Below, one piece after another: positions 1 to 6,082 of a stretch of 6,082 nucleotides of DNA. Each line of letters begins with the position of its first letter. Position 1 is the first letter of the stretch. The notes under the pieces are model-generated. The model was given only the letters and a program-made list of their open reading frames with translations. It ran no database searches and was not told the origin of the DNA. Source of the DNA: Flavobacteriaceae bacterium (GTDB lineage: Bacteria > Bacteroidota > Bacteroidia > Flavobacteriales > Flavobacteriaceae). Where the stretch lies: assembly GCA_019752245.1 (NCBI GenBank), contig JAIEMH010000252.1:1-6082 (forward strand), written 5' to 3'. Position numbers and translations under genes: made by a program.

Positions 1-10
1 CTTTCTTTTT

Positions 11-44
11 AAAAACCTCTATCATTAAATTGATAGAGGTTTTT
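11..44 (+). terminator. Strong intrinsic terminator hairpin, possibly bidirectional
   Basis: A perfect 14-base-pair stem (11-24 with 31-44, core AACCTCTATCA / TGATAGAGGTT) encloses a 6-base loop, TTAAAT. The right arm runs into a T-rich stretch (39-58), the usual layout of a rho-independent terminator for rightward transcription. It therefore most likely ends a gene lying left of the window. The left arm starts with a run of A, so the same hairpin could also stop leftward transcripts. It is the first strong hairpin downstream of murF, whose stop codon is about 230 bases away. The hairpin is seen directly; which gene it serves is inferred. Confidence 0.8.
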
Positions 45-273
45 TGTTGTTCTTATTTTAGATAATTACTAAGTATTTCTTTTGTAATGGATTTTGTTAA
101 TGATTGAATTGAATTTATTTTTTTAAGAAAATAACAAAATTAAATTAGATACTTAATAAAGTTAATTATTTATGTAAGCTTGAATGATTTTAAGAGTAAT
201 GATTTAAATCTAAATTTCATTAATAGAAATATGATTAAAATTCTCATTTAGAAAGCTATGAATTAGGAATAGT

Positions 274-1560
274 CTATATGAATTCTAATACTCTTTCAAG
301 AGCAATTCCACGAGAGCCTTTTATTAGGATAGTATTATTTAAAAGTGTATGAATATTCAAATATGATTTGAATTGTTCAAAATCTTTAAAAAAAGAGAAA
401 TTATTTTTAGATATTTTATTTTTATAAAAGTAATTTCCTATAAAGAAACAATTTATTTCATCTATTTTTTCAAGAAATTTTATTATGTTTTTATGTTCAT
501 AATCACTTTCATTTCCAAGTTCAAACATGTCGCCAATAATTATAATTTTATTTTTTTTGTCTAATTGAATAAAATTCTCTAAAGCAAGGAGCATACTAGT
601 TGGGTTAGCATTATAGGCATCTAAAATGATTTCGTTTGAATTTTTTAGTATGATTTGAGATCTATTGTTTTCTGGAATGTAACTTTCAATTGCTTTTTTA
701 ATATCTAAATTTGGGACGTTAAAGAAATTTCCAATAGTGATAGCGGCTGCAATATTATTTGAATTATATAGTCCAATCAAATTTGAGTTTATCTCAATAT
801 AATTAAATTCAATCCTTACTAATGGATTTGCTGTTGTTTTAGTAATTTTAATATCCGCGTCATCATTCTGAGATTGGCTGAATGTATATCTTTTAATTGT
901 TCTTGTTTTTTCTTCTTGCAGTTTGTCATCAAGGTTAACAAAGACAGTTTTTTGATTTGTATTCAAATAATTATACATTTCACTTTTGCCTTTAATAACT
1001 CCTTCAATTCCTCCAAAACCTTCTAAATGAGCTTTTCCAAAATTAGTGATATAACCATAGTCAGGATTAGCTAAATTACATAAGAATTCTATTTCTTTCT
1101 GATGATTGGCACCCATTTCTACAATTCCAATCTCAGTGTTTTTTGAAAAAGATAAAAGTGTAAGTGGAACACCTATATGATTGTTTAGATTGCCAATAGT
1201 AGCTTTTGTGTTATATTTTTGGGATAAAACTTGGTTTATTAATTCTTTTGTTGTTGTCTTTCCATTGCTTCCTGTTAATGCTATTATAGGGATGTTTAAA
1301 TATGTTCTGTGGTATTTTGCAAGTTCTTGGAGTGTTTTAAGTACATTATCAACAAGAATTGTTCTTTGGTCTATGAAGTATTCTTTATTGTCAATTATGA
1401 CATAAGAGGCGCCATTATTTAATGCTTCTTCTGTAAATGTGTTTGCGTCAAATTTCTCACCTTTAATTGCGAAAAAGATAGAGTCTTTAATAATTTTTCT
1501 GGTATCAATTACTATTCCTTCGCTTTTAAGAAAAATGTTATGTAGTTCTTCAATTTTCAT
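274..1560 (-). CDS. murF: UDP-N-acetylmuramoyl-tripeptide--D-alanyl-D-alanine ligase (MurF)
   Basis: MurF uses ATP in the cytoplasm to add D-Ala-D-Ala to the UDP-MurNAc-tripeptide, the last soluble step of peptidoglycan precursor synthesis. The 428-residue protein has the usual three Mur ligase domains and a normal length. The N-terminal substrate domain contains IDTRKI (residues 18-23) and AIKGEKFDANTF (31-42). The central ATPase domain has the P-loop TGSNGKTTTK (96-105), GNLNNHIGVPLTLL (123-136), VEMGANHQKEIEFL with the metal/ATP glutamate E148, and NFGKAHLEGFGG followed by KGKSEM (190-195). A lysine in that last motif, probably K192, should be the carbamylated one. The C-terminal domain has LDAYNANPTSM (313-323), GDMFELG (343-349) and KGSRG (414-418). 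The ATG at 1560 fits the family N-terminus; no Shine-Dalgarno sequence is seen, as is common in this phylum. It lies 67 bases downstream of gldJ on the same strand, with a terminator-like hairpin between them. No disruption is visible. Confidence 0.96.
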   Translation of the reverse strand: MKIEELHNIFLKSEGIVIDTRKIIKDSIFFAIKGEKFDANTFTEEALNNGASYVIIDNKEYFIDQRTILVDNVLKTLQELAKYHRTYLNIPIIALTGSNGKTTTKELINQVLSQKYNTKATIGNLNNHIGVPLTLLSFSKNTEIGIVEMGANHQKEIEFLCNLANPDYGYITNFGKAHLEGFGGIEGVIKGKSEMYNYLNTNQKTVFVNLDDKLQEEKTRTIKRYTFSQSQNDDADIKITKTTANPLVRIEFNYIEINSNLIGLYNSNNIAAAITIGNFFNVPNLDIKKAIESYIPENNRSQIILKNSNEIILDAYNANPTSMLLALENFIQLDKKNKIIIIGDMFELGNESDYEHKNIIKFLEKIDEINCFFIGNYFYKNKISKNNFSFFKDFEQFKSYLNIHTLLNNTILIKGSRGIALERVLEFI

Positions 1561-1579
1561 ATGTGTAGTTATTTTAAAA

Positions 1580-1609
1580 AATAAAAGCCCTAATTAAAGG
1601 GCTTTTATT
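1580..1609 (-). terminator. Intrinsic terminator at the end of gldJ, just upstream of murF
   Basis: A 12-base-pair perfect stem (1580-1591 with 1598-1609, core AAAAGCCCT / AGGGCTTTT) has a 6-base loop, AATTAA. Read on the minus strand, the second arm ends in TTTTATTTTTT, a proper U-tract. It starts 18 bases after the gldJ stop codon and ends 20 bases before the murF ATG. It should end most gldJ transcripts. Because no room is left for a separate murF promoter after it, partial read-through may feed murF. The hairpin is seen directly; the read-through idea is inference. Confidence 0.85.
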
Positions 1610-1627
1610 ACTGTAATGATAAATTAA

Positions 1628-3343
1628 TTATCTTTTATTTCTTGCTGATTTCTTTTTGTCAGATTTAGGTCCAACTCTAGACATTGCGCATCTGAAACCT
1701 ATATAATCTGTTGCCATATCTTGAGGAAAATATCTTCTTTGAGCTGGATCTAACCAATATGCTCTATCTCTCCAAGATCCACCTTTATATACTCTAACGT
1801 CATCATTGATTAATGTGGTTCTTTTGCTTGATTTATCAAATTTACGAATCATGTTTCCAATGCTATCAGTAGAAACATTGTGCTTTGGAGAATCATACAT
1901 TCTTTTTTCATCTGGTAATTTACCATCACCTTCTTCTGAACCACCAAAGTCAAAATATCTAGTAGATTGTTTGTCACCATCTCTATAGTTTCTTTCGTCG
2001 CTTTTATCGAAATTTTGTCTTAAGTAAGTCTCTTTTTCATCAACTGGTACTTGAGCAATTTGTCCAGGGAAATTTCTTGCTACAATTCTACCATTAGGTA
2101 AAGTATCGAATTTTTGAGTTTCTCCAGTAACTAATTCAGCTTTTCCGTCTTCACCGATTTTATCTTTCATATAAACGTTACCTCTAAAGTAGTTGAAGTC
2201 ATTTCCTTCATCATCAATTATTGGTCTGTAAACATCGGCTACCCATTCAGCAACGTTGCCTGCCATATCATATAATCCAAAATCATTAGGAGCATAAGAT
2301 TTCACTTTGTTTGTTATATCAGCACCGTCGTCTGACCAACCTGCGATTCCACCGTAATCACCTTTTCCTTGTTTAAAGTTGGCTAATTGGTCTCCTTTAA
2401 TTTGTCTTTTACTAGAACGTGTGTAACTTCCAGACCAAGGGTATTTTTTTTGACCTTTATAGATGTTGTATTCTCTTTGTCCAACATCAGCAGCAGCAGC
2501 ATATTCCCATTCTGCTTCTGTTGGAAGTCTGTATTCTGGTAAAATAATTCCAGATGTTCTTTGAGCATAAACATTTTTTGCTTCTTTTGTAGTTCCATCT
2601 GCAGCTTTTGTTCCTCCTTTTCCAGCAGCCTTAGAGTTTCTTGGGCCTTTTAATACAATCTTATCGTCACCTCCAAATGTTTTAGTTGGTGCTGCTAAGT
2701 ATGTATCTGTACTAAAAGTTGCTTCAGCTTTTACATCCGAAACTTTAGCATCTTTTTTCAAATAGCCTTCTCTTTCTAAAACTGATTCGTTAACTCTATC
2801 TGTTCTCCATTTACTAAATTCGGTTGCTTGAATCCAGTTTACTCCAACCACAGGATATTCAGCATATGCTGGATGTCTCAAGTAGTTATTGGTCATTGTT
2901 TCATTATAACCTAATCTGTTTCTCCATACTAATGTATCTGGAGAAGCACCTTCATAAATATTTTTATAATTATCTTCTTCCGGAGGAAATACTCTTTTTA
3001 ACCAATCTAAATACTCCATGTACATTAAATTTGTTACTTCAGTTTCATCCATGTAGAACGATTGAACGTGTTGTTGATTTGGAGTATTATTCCAATCATG
3101 CATCGGGTCATCCTGAACTTTACCCATTGTAAATGTTCCGCCTTCAACTAATACTAATCCTGGTCCAGTTTCTTGCTTTTTGAATTTTGAAGCATACTGA
3201 AATCCGCCTTTCTTGTCATTAATTTTCCAACCTGTTGCTCTAGATCCACCTTTAGAATTGGATTTTTTGCTACAACTTGAAAAACTAGCCATCATTACTA
3301 ACATTAGTAATACTCTGATTGCCATAGATTTGTTTACTTTCAT
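1628..3343 (-). CDS. gldJ: Gliding motility / T9SS lipoprotein GldJ
   Basis: GldJ is an essential gliding lipoprotein in Flavobacterium. It is paralogous to GldK and is needed for stable GldK and so for type IX secretion. The N-terminus MKVNKSMAIRVLLML...FSSC is a lipoprotein signal with a lipobox cysteine at residue 24. The rest is an FGE/sulfatase-modifying-factor fold: LVEGGTFTMG (~65-74), DETEVTN (~99-105), YRLPTEAEWEYAA (~271-283), NDFGLYDMAGNVAEW (~353-367), YKGGSWRD (~519-526) and DYIGFRCAMS (~546-555). The segment after GGSW lacks the two cysteines used by true formylglycine-generating enzymes, so this is a structural, non-enzymatic member. The charged C-terminal tail (PKSDKKKSARNKR) is present; in F. 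johnsoniae the last residues are reported to be needed for gliding but not secretion. I chose the ATG at 3343 (571 residues), not the upstream in-frame ATG at 3376. The later start puts the signal peptide at the N-terminus, and the earlier one overlaps the predicted promoter -7 element. AAGAG just upstream is a weak ribosome-binding-like stretch. By eye the gene is less AT-rich than murF and porU, which fits high expression. Confidence 0.95.
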   Translation of the reverse strand: MKVNKSMAIRVLLMLVMMASFSSCSKKSNSKGGSRATGWKINDKKGGFQYASKFKKQETGPGLVLVEGGTFTMGKVQDDPMHDWNNTPNQQHVQSFYMDETEVTNLMYMEYLDWLKRVFPPEEDNYKNIYEGASPDTLVWRNRLGYNETMTNNYLRHPAYAEYPVVGVNWIQATEFSKWRTDRVNESVLEREGYLKKDAKVSDVKAEATFSTDTYLAAPTKTFGGDDKIVLKGPRNSKAAGKGGTKAADGTTKEAKNVYAQRTSGIILPEYRLPTEAEWEYAAAADVGQREYNIYKGQKKYPWSGSYTRSSKRQIKGDQLANFKQGKGDYGGIAGWSDDGADITNKVKSYAPNDFGLYDMAGNVAEWVADVYRPIIDDEGNDFNYFRGNVYMKDKIGEDGKAELVTGETQKFDTLPNGRIVARNFPGQIAQVPVDEKETYLRQNFDKSDERNYRDGDKQSTRYFDFGGSEEGDGKLPDEKRMYDSPKHNVSTDSIGNMIRKFDKSSKRTTLINDDVRVYKGGSWRDRAYWLDPAQRRYFPQDMATDYIGFRCAMSRVGPKSDKKKSARNKR

Positions 3344-3372
3344 ACTCTTAGTAGGTAATAAATTTTCGAGGC

Positions 3373-3402
3373 GCAATATAAGAATTAACCTTGAAATTGC
3401 AA
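3373..3402 (-). promoter_or_regulatory. Putative Bacteroidota-type promoter of gldJ
   Basis: On the minus strand, TTG (3402-3400) is followed by a 19-base spacer and TATATTGC (3380-3373). This resembles the Bacteroidota primary sigma pattern of TTG at -33 and TAnnTTTG at -7, with an imperfect end to the -7 box. Transcription would begin near 3366, giving a leader of about 20-25 bases before the ATG at 3343. The position supports the shorter gldJ start. It is a pattern match only. Confidence 0.5.
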
Positions 3403-3508
3403 CATCTTTTTAAAATAATAGTAAAAATATTTTTTGTTTACTTATGATAACGTTTACTTTTTTTATATATTGTATATACTAATTATTAATTTTATTTTTA
3501 CAATTCGA

Positions 3509-3516
3509 AATATTTG
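3509..3516 (+). promoter_or_regulatory. Possible -7 element of the porU promoter
   Basis: AATATTTG matches TAnnTTTG at all but the first base. It lies 25 bases before the porU ATG, the same geometry as the gldJ promoter on the other strand. No TTG is found at the expected -33 distance; only TTA (3486-3488) is close, with a 20-base spacer. The surrounding DNA is so AT-rich that chance matches are likely, so this is tentative. Confidence 0.3.
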
Positions 3517-3541
3517 GAATAAATTTACGTTATCAAATTCA

Positions 3542-5980
3542 ATGAAAAAAATTGCGCTGTTACTTTTGTTATTTATTTGTCACTTTGTTAATGCACAACA
3601 TAGTGGTTCAATTGTTGTTGATTGGAGTGAAAAGACCAATTATTCTTTTGGAGATTTTAATATTAATGTTCCTCAATTCACTTCGGATAGTTATAATTTT
3701 GATTTCGAGAAAAAAGTAATTTTATTTACAAAAAAAATCCCTTTAACAACTTTTTTAGATGAGAATTCACTTCAGATTACAAATATTGTTTTGGAGTCAA
3801 TTAGTGAAAGTCAACTTGGCGATTTGTCTAAAGTAAATATTAAAAATACCATTAATCCATCGCTAAAAAATATAATAACACGCGATCAAGTATCAGGTTT
3901 AATTGCCTTTTCTCCAATAATTAAAGATGAAAGTGGCTATAAAAAAGTTAAATCATTTACTTATTCCTTCAATAATTCATCTACTAACTCTAAATTTAGT
4001 AGTCAAAACCTTGTCAATGTTACAAATTCTGTTCTTTCATCTGGAAAATGGAATAGGGTTTATGTTGAAAAATCTGGTGTTTATGTAATTACTAAAAGTT
4101 TTTTAGCAAGTTTAGGTTTTGATGTTAATAATATTAATCCGGCTAAAATTCAGATATATGGAAATGGAGGTAGGATGTTGCCACTTTCTAATAATGTTTA
4201 TTATCCAAATGATTTGGAAGAAAATGCAATTCAAGTTATAGGTCAGAGTGATGGTTCTTTTGATTCTGATGATTATATTTTATTTTATGCTGAAGGTTTA
4301 GACAATTGGAGTCAGGAAAACGAAACTCATCTCAATTTGTATTCCAATAAATCTTTTTACTATATTACGGTAGGAACTAATGATGGCAAAAGAATAAATA
4401 CAACAGTTCAGCCGTCTGGAAGTCCTACTTTAAGTTTAACAACTTTTGATGATTATCAATTTCATGAAGTTGATTTAACTAACATTGGAAGACTAGGAAG
4501 GATTTGGTTTGGTGAAAATTTCAGCTTAAATAATGAGCAAACATTTGATTTTTCTTTTCCTAATATTGTTACATCAGTTCCTTCTAAAATTACTGTTCAC
4601 ACAGGTGGGAATTCTATTGTTAATACTTCTTTTTCTGTAACAGTAAATTCTCTAAATCTTGGAACTATAAATCTTTCAGATGTTGCACTTAATTCTGGTG
4701 CTGAAGCATCTCACGGTTCTTTAGTTTCTAATGTTACTAGTGCGGCAAGCTTTAGTGTTAAACTTAATTATAACAATAATGGAGTTCCTACTTCTAAAGG
4801 TTATTTAGATTATATTTCGATAAAAGCTAAAAGTAATTTAAAAGGTTATGGAAGTCAGTTTCGCTTTAAGTATGACAATGCTATTAATCAAAACGGTATT
4901 GTAGAATACCAATTTAGCAATGCATCAACAATTTCTCAAGTTTGGGATATTTCTGATATTTATAATGTTACTTCAATAATCAATTCAAATCAAAGTACTT
5001 TTTCCTTTAAATCTGCTTTAGGAGTTGAAAAAAGATACATTGCAATTGATCCTTCTAATTTTTATACTCCTTCTAAAGAGCAAAATACGTCAGTAACAAA
5101 TCAAAATATAAAGGGAACTATTTTTAATGATTCTCAAGGTAATTTTCAGGATATTGATTATCTAATTATTACGCCAAGTTCACTTAATGCTCAGGCTGAA
5201 AAACTGGCAAATTTTCATAGAAATTATTCCAATTTAAATGTCAAAGTGGTTAATTTAGATGTGATTTATCAAGAATTTGGTGGCGGAAAACAAGATATTG
5301 GAGCTATTAGAAATTTTGTTAAATATGTTTATCAAAATGCATCCTCGCCTAATAATAAAGTAAAATATCTAAATTTATTTGGGGACGCTTCATTTGATTT
5401 TAAAGATAGAATCCCAAATAATACCAATGTTGTTCCTATATATCATGCCGTAAACAGTTATTTCTCTGGTGAGTTGTCTTTTGCTTCTGATGATTTTTTT
5501 GCCTTGATGGACAACAACGAAGGCGATCCTTATTATCCTTTTGGAGCAGATATTGCAGTAGGTAGAATGTTAGTTTCTTCACAACAGCAAGCAGAAGAAA
5601 TGGTTAATAAAGTAATTGAATATCATGATATAAAATCTTATGGTAGCTGGAGAAATAATTATGTAGCAATATCTGATGATGCCGATAAAGATCCAGATGC
5701 TTCTCTCCAAGTTAAACAAAATAGTCTTACAGATGTTTTGTATGCTCAGAAACCTTTTATAAACTTCAAAAAAATTCTTTTAGATTCCTACCAACAACAA
5801 ACTTCTGCTGGTGGAAATCGTTATCCTCAAGCCAACATAGATATTGCTAACGCATTCGAAAAAGGTGCGTTAGTATTTAATTATTTAGGTCATGGTGGTG
5901 AAGATGGATTAACTGGAGAACGTATTTGGGATAAATTTGATGGTTATAATTTTAATAATCAATTTTCGAGTCTAAACTAA
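3542..5980 (+). CDS. porU: T9SS C-terminal signal peptidase PorU, truncated before the catalytic cysteine
   Basis: PorU is the outer-membrane-associated, gingipain-like (peptidase C25) protease of the type IX secretion system. It removes the C-terminal signal of exported cargo and, within the attachment complex (PorV, PorQ, PorZ), links cargo to surface lipopolysaccharide. The start at 3542 gives a clear signal peptide, MKKIALLLLLFICHFVNA, with cleavage likely before QHSG. An in-frame TTG at 3434 would add 36 residues ahead of it and is unlikely. The N-terminal half is the beta-rich PorU region with the signature IYGNGGRMLP (~205-214). The C25 domain begins near DYLIIT (~539) and continues through LFGDASFDF (~612-620), FASDDFFALMD (~647-657), DIAVGRM (~670-676) and YLGHGGEDG, whose H784 is the expected catalytic histidine. 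After NNQF (residue 808, position 5965) the sequence leaves the family and stops four codons later. At 812 residues, against roughly 1,150-1,300 in the family, it lacks the nucleophilic cysteine motif, the rest of the protease and the C-terminal domain. It is probably non-functional. It diverges from gldJ. Confidence 0.93.
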   Translation: MKKIALLLLLFICHFVNAQHSGSIVVDWSEKTNYSFGDFNINVPQFTSDSYNFDFEKKVILFTKKIPLTTFLDENSLQITNIVLESISESQLGDLSKVNIKNTINPSLKNIITRDQVSGLIAFSPIIKDESGYKKVKSFTYSFNNSSTNSKFSSQNLVNVTNSVLSSGKWNRVYVEKSGVYVITKSFLASLGFDVNNINPAKIQIYGNGGRMLPLSNNVYYPNDLEENAIQVIGQSDGSFDSDDYILFYAEGLDNWSQENETHLNLYSNKSFYYITVGTNDGKRINTTVQPSGSPTLSLTTFDDYQFHEVDLTNIGRLGRIWFGENFSLNNEQTFDFSFPNIVTSVPSKITVHTGGNSIVNTSFSVTVNSLNLGTINLSDVALNSGAEASHGSLVSNVTSAASFSVKLNYNNNGVPTSKGYLDYISIKAKSNLKGYGSQFRFKYDNAINQNGIVEYQFSNASTISQVWDISDIYNVTSIINSNQSTFSFKSALGVEKRYIAIDPSNFYTPSKEQNTSVTNQNIKGTIFNDSQGNFQDIDYLIITPSSLNAQAEKLANFHRNYSNLNVKVVNLDVIYQEFGGGKQDIGAIRNFVKYVYQNASSPNNKVKYLNLFGDASFDFKDRIPNNTNVVPIYHAVNSYFSGELSFASDDFFALMDNNEGDPYYPFGADIAVGRMLVSSQQQAEEMVNKVIEYHDIKSYGSWRNNYVAISDDADKDPDASLQVKQNSLTDVLYAQKPFINFKKILLDSYQQQTSAGGNRYPQANIDIANAFEKGALVFNYLGHGGEDGLTGERIWDKFDGYNFNNQFSSLN

Positions 5981-5989
5981 TCTCGAAAA
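5963..5989. repeat. 8-base inverted repeat across the porU junction
   Basis: TTTTCGAG (5963-5970) and CTCGAAAA (5982-5989) are exact inverted copies separated by 11 bases. The left arm overlaps the last porU-like codon and the right arm lies wholly in the foreign tail. It could be part of an element end, a recombinase site, or a weak hairpin ending the leftward gene. There is no strong T-run after it on either strand, so it is not a convincing terminator. Confidence 0.5.
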
Positions 5990-6082
5990 ATGTCCATTTA
6001 AATATTAGGAAGCCAAGAAATCTACTAAAACTTTGTTTTTTAAATAGCATGCTCCGTGTTTGTCCTGACAAAAGATACGATA
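5966..6082. mobile_element. Probable end of an insertion sequence or other inserted DNA interrupting porU
   Basis: From about 5966 the DNA no longer encodes PorU in any of the three forward frames that I can recognise, although family members continue with a conserved stretch containing the catalytic cysteine. The tail contains the 3' end of a minus-strand open frame whose stop lies about 40 bases from the junction, the layout expected for a transposase gene near the end of an insertion sequence. An inverted repeat lies at the junction. I do not recognise the element family, and the other end and any target duplication are outside the window. A chromosomal rearrangement or an assembly join are the alternatives. 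Confidence 0.42.
6005..6082 (-). CDS. C-terminal 25 codons of an unidentified protein, possibly a transposase
   Basis: The minus strand is open from the window edge to a TAA at 6007-6005. The peptide begins YRIFCQDKHG, has the basic stretch YLKNKV and ends VLVDFLAS. Codons such as GAC, CAC, CGT and TTC are less AT-biased than those of porU or murF, which hints at a foreign origin. The piece is too short to assign to a family, and another minus-strand frame is also open across the tail, so even its coding status is uncertain. The transposase reading rests only on context: it points out of the junction toward the broken porU. Confidence 0.3.
   Translation of the reverse strand, partial: YRIFCQDKHGACYLKNKVLVDFLAS

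Noticed and set aside
135..142. TAATTTTG on the minus strand, a perfect-looking -7 box in the spacer downstream of murF
   Set aside because: There is no TTG at the right distance. It would fire straight into the 11-44 hairpin with no gene start before it. In DNA this AT-rich such matches are common.
46..273. AT-rich spacer between the first terminator and murF, checked for a small RNA, small gene or hairpin
   Set aside because: Only weak 5-base stems and short open frames without support were found. I see nothing that can be annotated.
2383..2598. 71-codon open frame inside gldJ on the same strand
   Set aside because: It is an out-of-frame shadow of gldJ with low-complexity composition and no family motifs. 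The gldJ frame is continuous through it.
2824..3132. 102-codon open frame on the plus strand opposite gldJ
   Set aside because: It is antisense to well-conserved gldJ coding sequence with no recognisable domain. The plus-strand frames at 373-564, 1181-1405, 1806-1988 and 3213-3413 are rejected for the same reason.
3361..3370. AATTTTCGAG occurs both in the gldJ leader and at the porU breakpoint (5961-5970)
   Set aside because: A shared 10-mer is expected several times by chance in about 6 kb of AT-rich DNA, the match does not extend, and the flanks are unrelated.
3434..3541. 36-codon in-frame extension of porU from a TTG start
   Set aside because: It puts an AT-derived hydrophobic stretch ahead of a perfectly normal signal peptide starting at 3542 and spans the likely promoter.
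1..6082. CRISPR array, tandem repeats, tRNA or rRNA genes
   Set aside because: No regularly spaced repeats and no RNA-gene-like sequence were seen on either strand.

Overview
The window looks like chromosomal DNA from a Flavobacterium or a close relative in the Flavobacteriaceae (Bacteroidota). The DNA is very AT-rich, start codons lack strong Shine-Dalgarno sequences, and one promoter resembles the Bacteroidota TTG / TAnnTTTG type. The gene set murF - gldJ - porU is the block that, as far as I recall, is found in gliding flavobacteria.

Layout, left to right. Positions 1-45 hold a strong hairpin terminator, probably for a rightward gene that lies outside the window. Positions 46-273 are AT-rich spacer with no supported feature. 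Positions 274-1560 (minus) are an intact murF, the last cytoplasmic ligase of peptidoglycan precursor synthesis. A second hairpin (1580-1609) fills most of the 67-base gap between murF and gldJ. Positions 1628-3343 (minus) are an intact gldJ, a lipoprotein with a sulfatase-modifying-factor (FGE-like) fold that is needed for gliding and the type IX secretion system (T9SS). Positions 3344-3541 are a divergent promoter region. Positions 3542-5980 (plus) are the first two thirds of porU, the T9SS C-terminal signal peptidase.

The main anomaly is at the right end. The porU reading is typical of the family up to about position 5965, just after the catalytic-histidine motif. It then changes abruptly to unrelated sequence and stops four codons later. 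The catalytic cysteine region and the rest of the protein are absent. The final ~117 bases contain an 8+8 base inverted repeat across the junction and the last 25 codons of an open frame on the minus strand. This is most simply the end of an insertion sequence or other mobile element inserted in porU, but a strain-specific rearrangement or an assembly join cannot be excluded.

Functionally, gldJ and porU both belong to the T9SS/gliding machinery and diverge from one control region. murF is cell-wall housekeeping located downstream of gldJ. If the break is real, cargo with C-terminal T9SS signals would not be processed and anchored by PorU in this strain. I see no wholly new multi-gene system here. 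The disrupted porU and its unidentified tail are the parts worth a second look.
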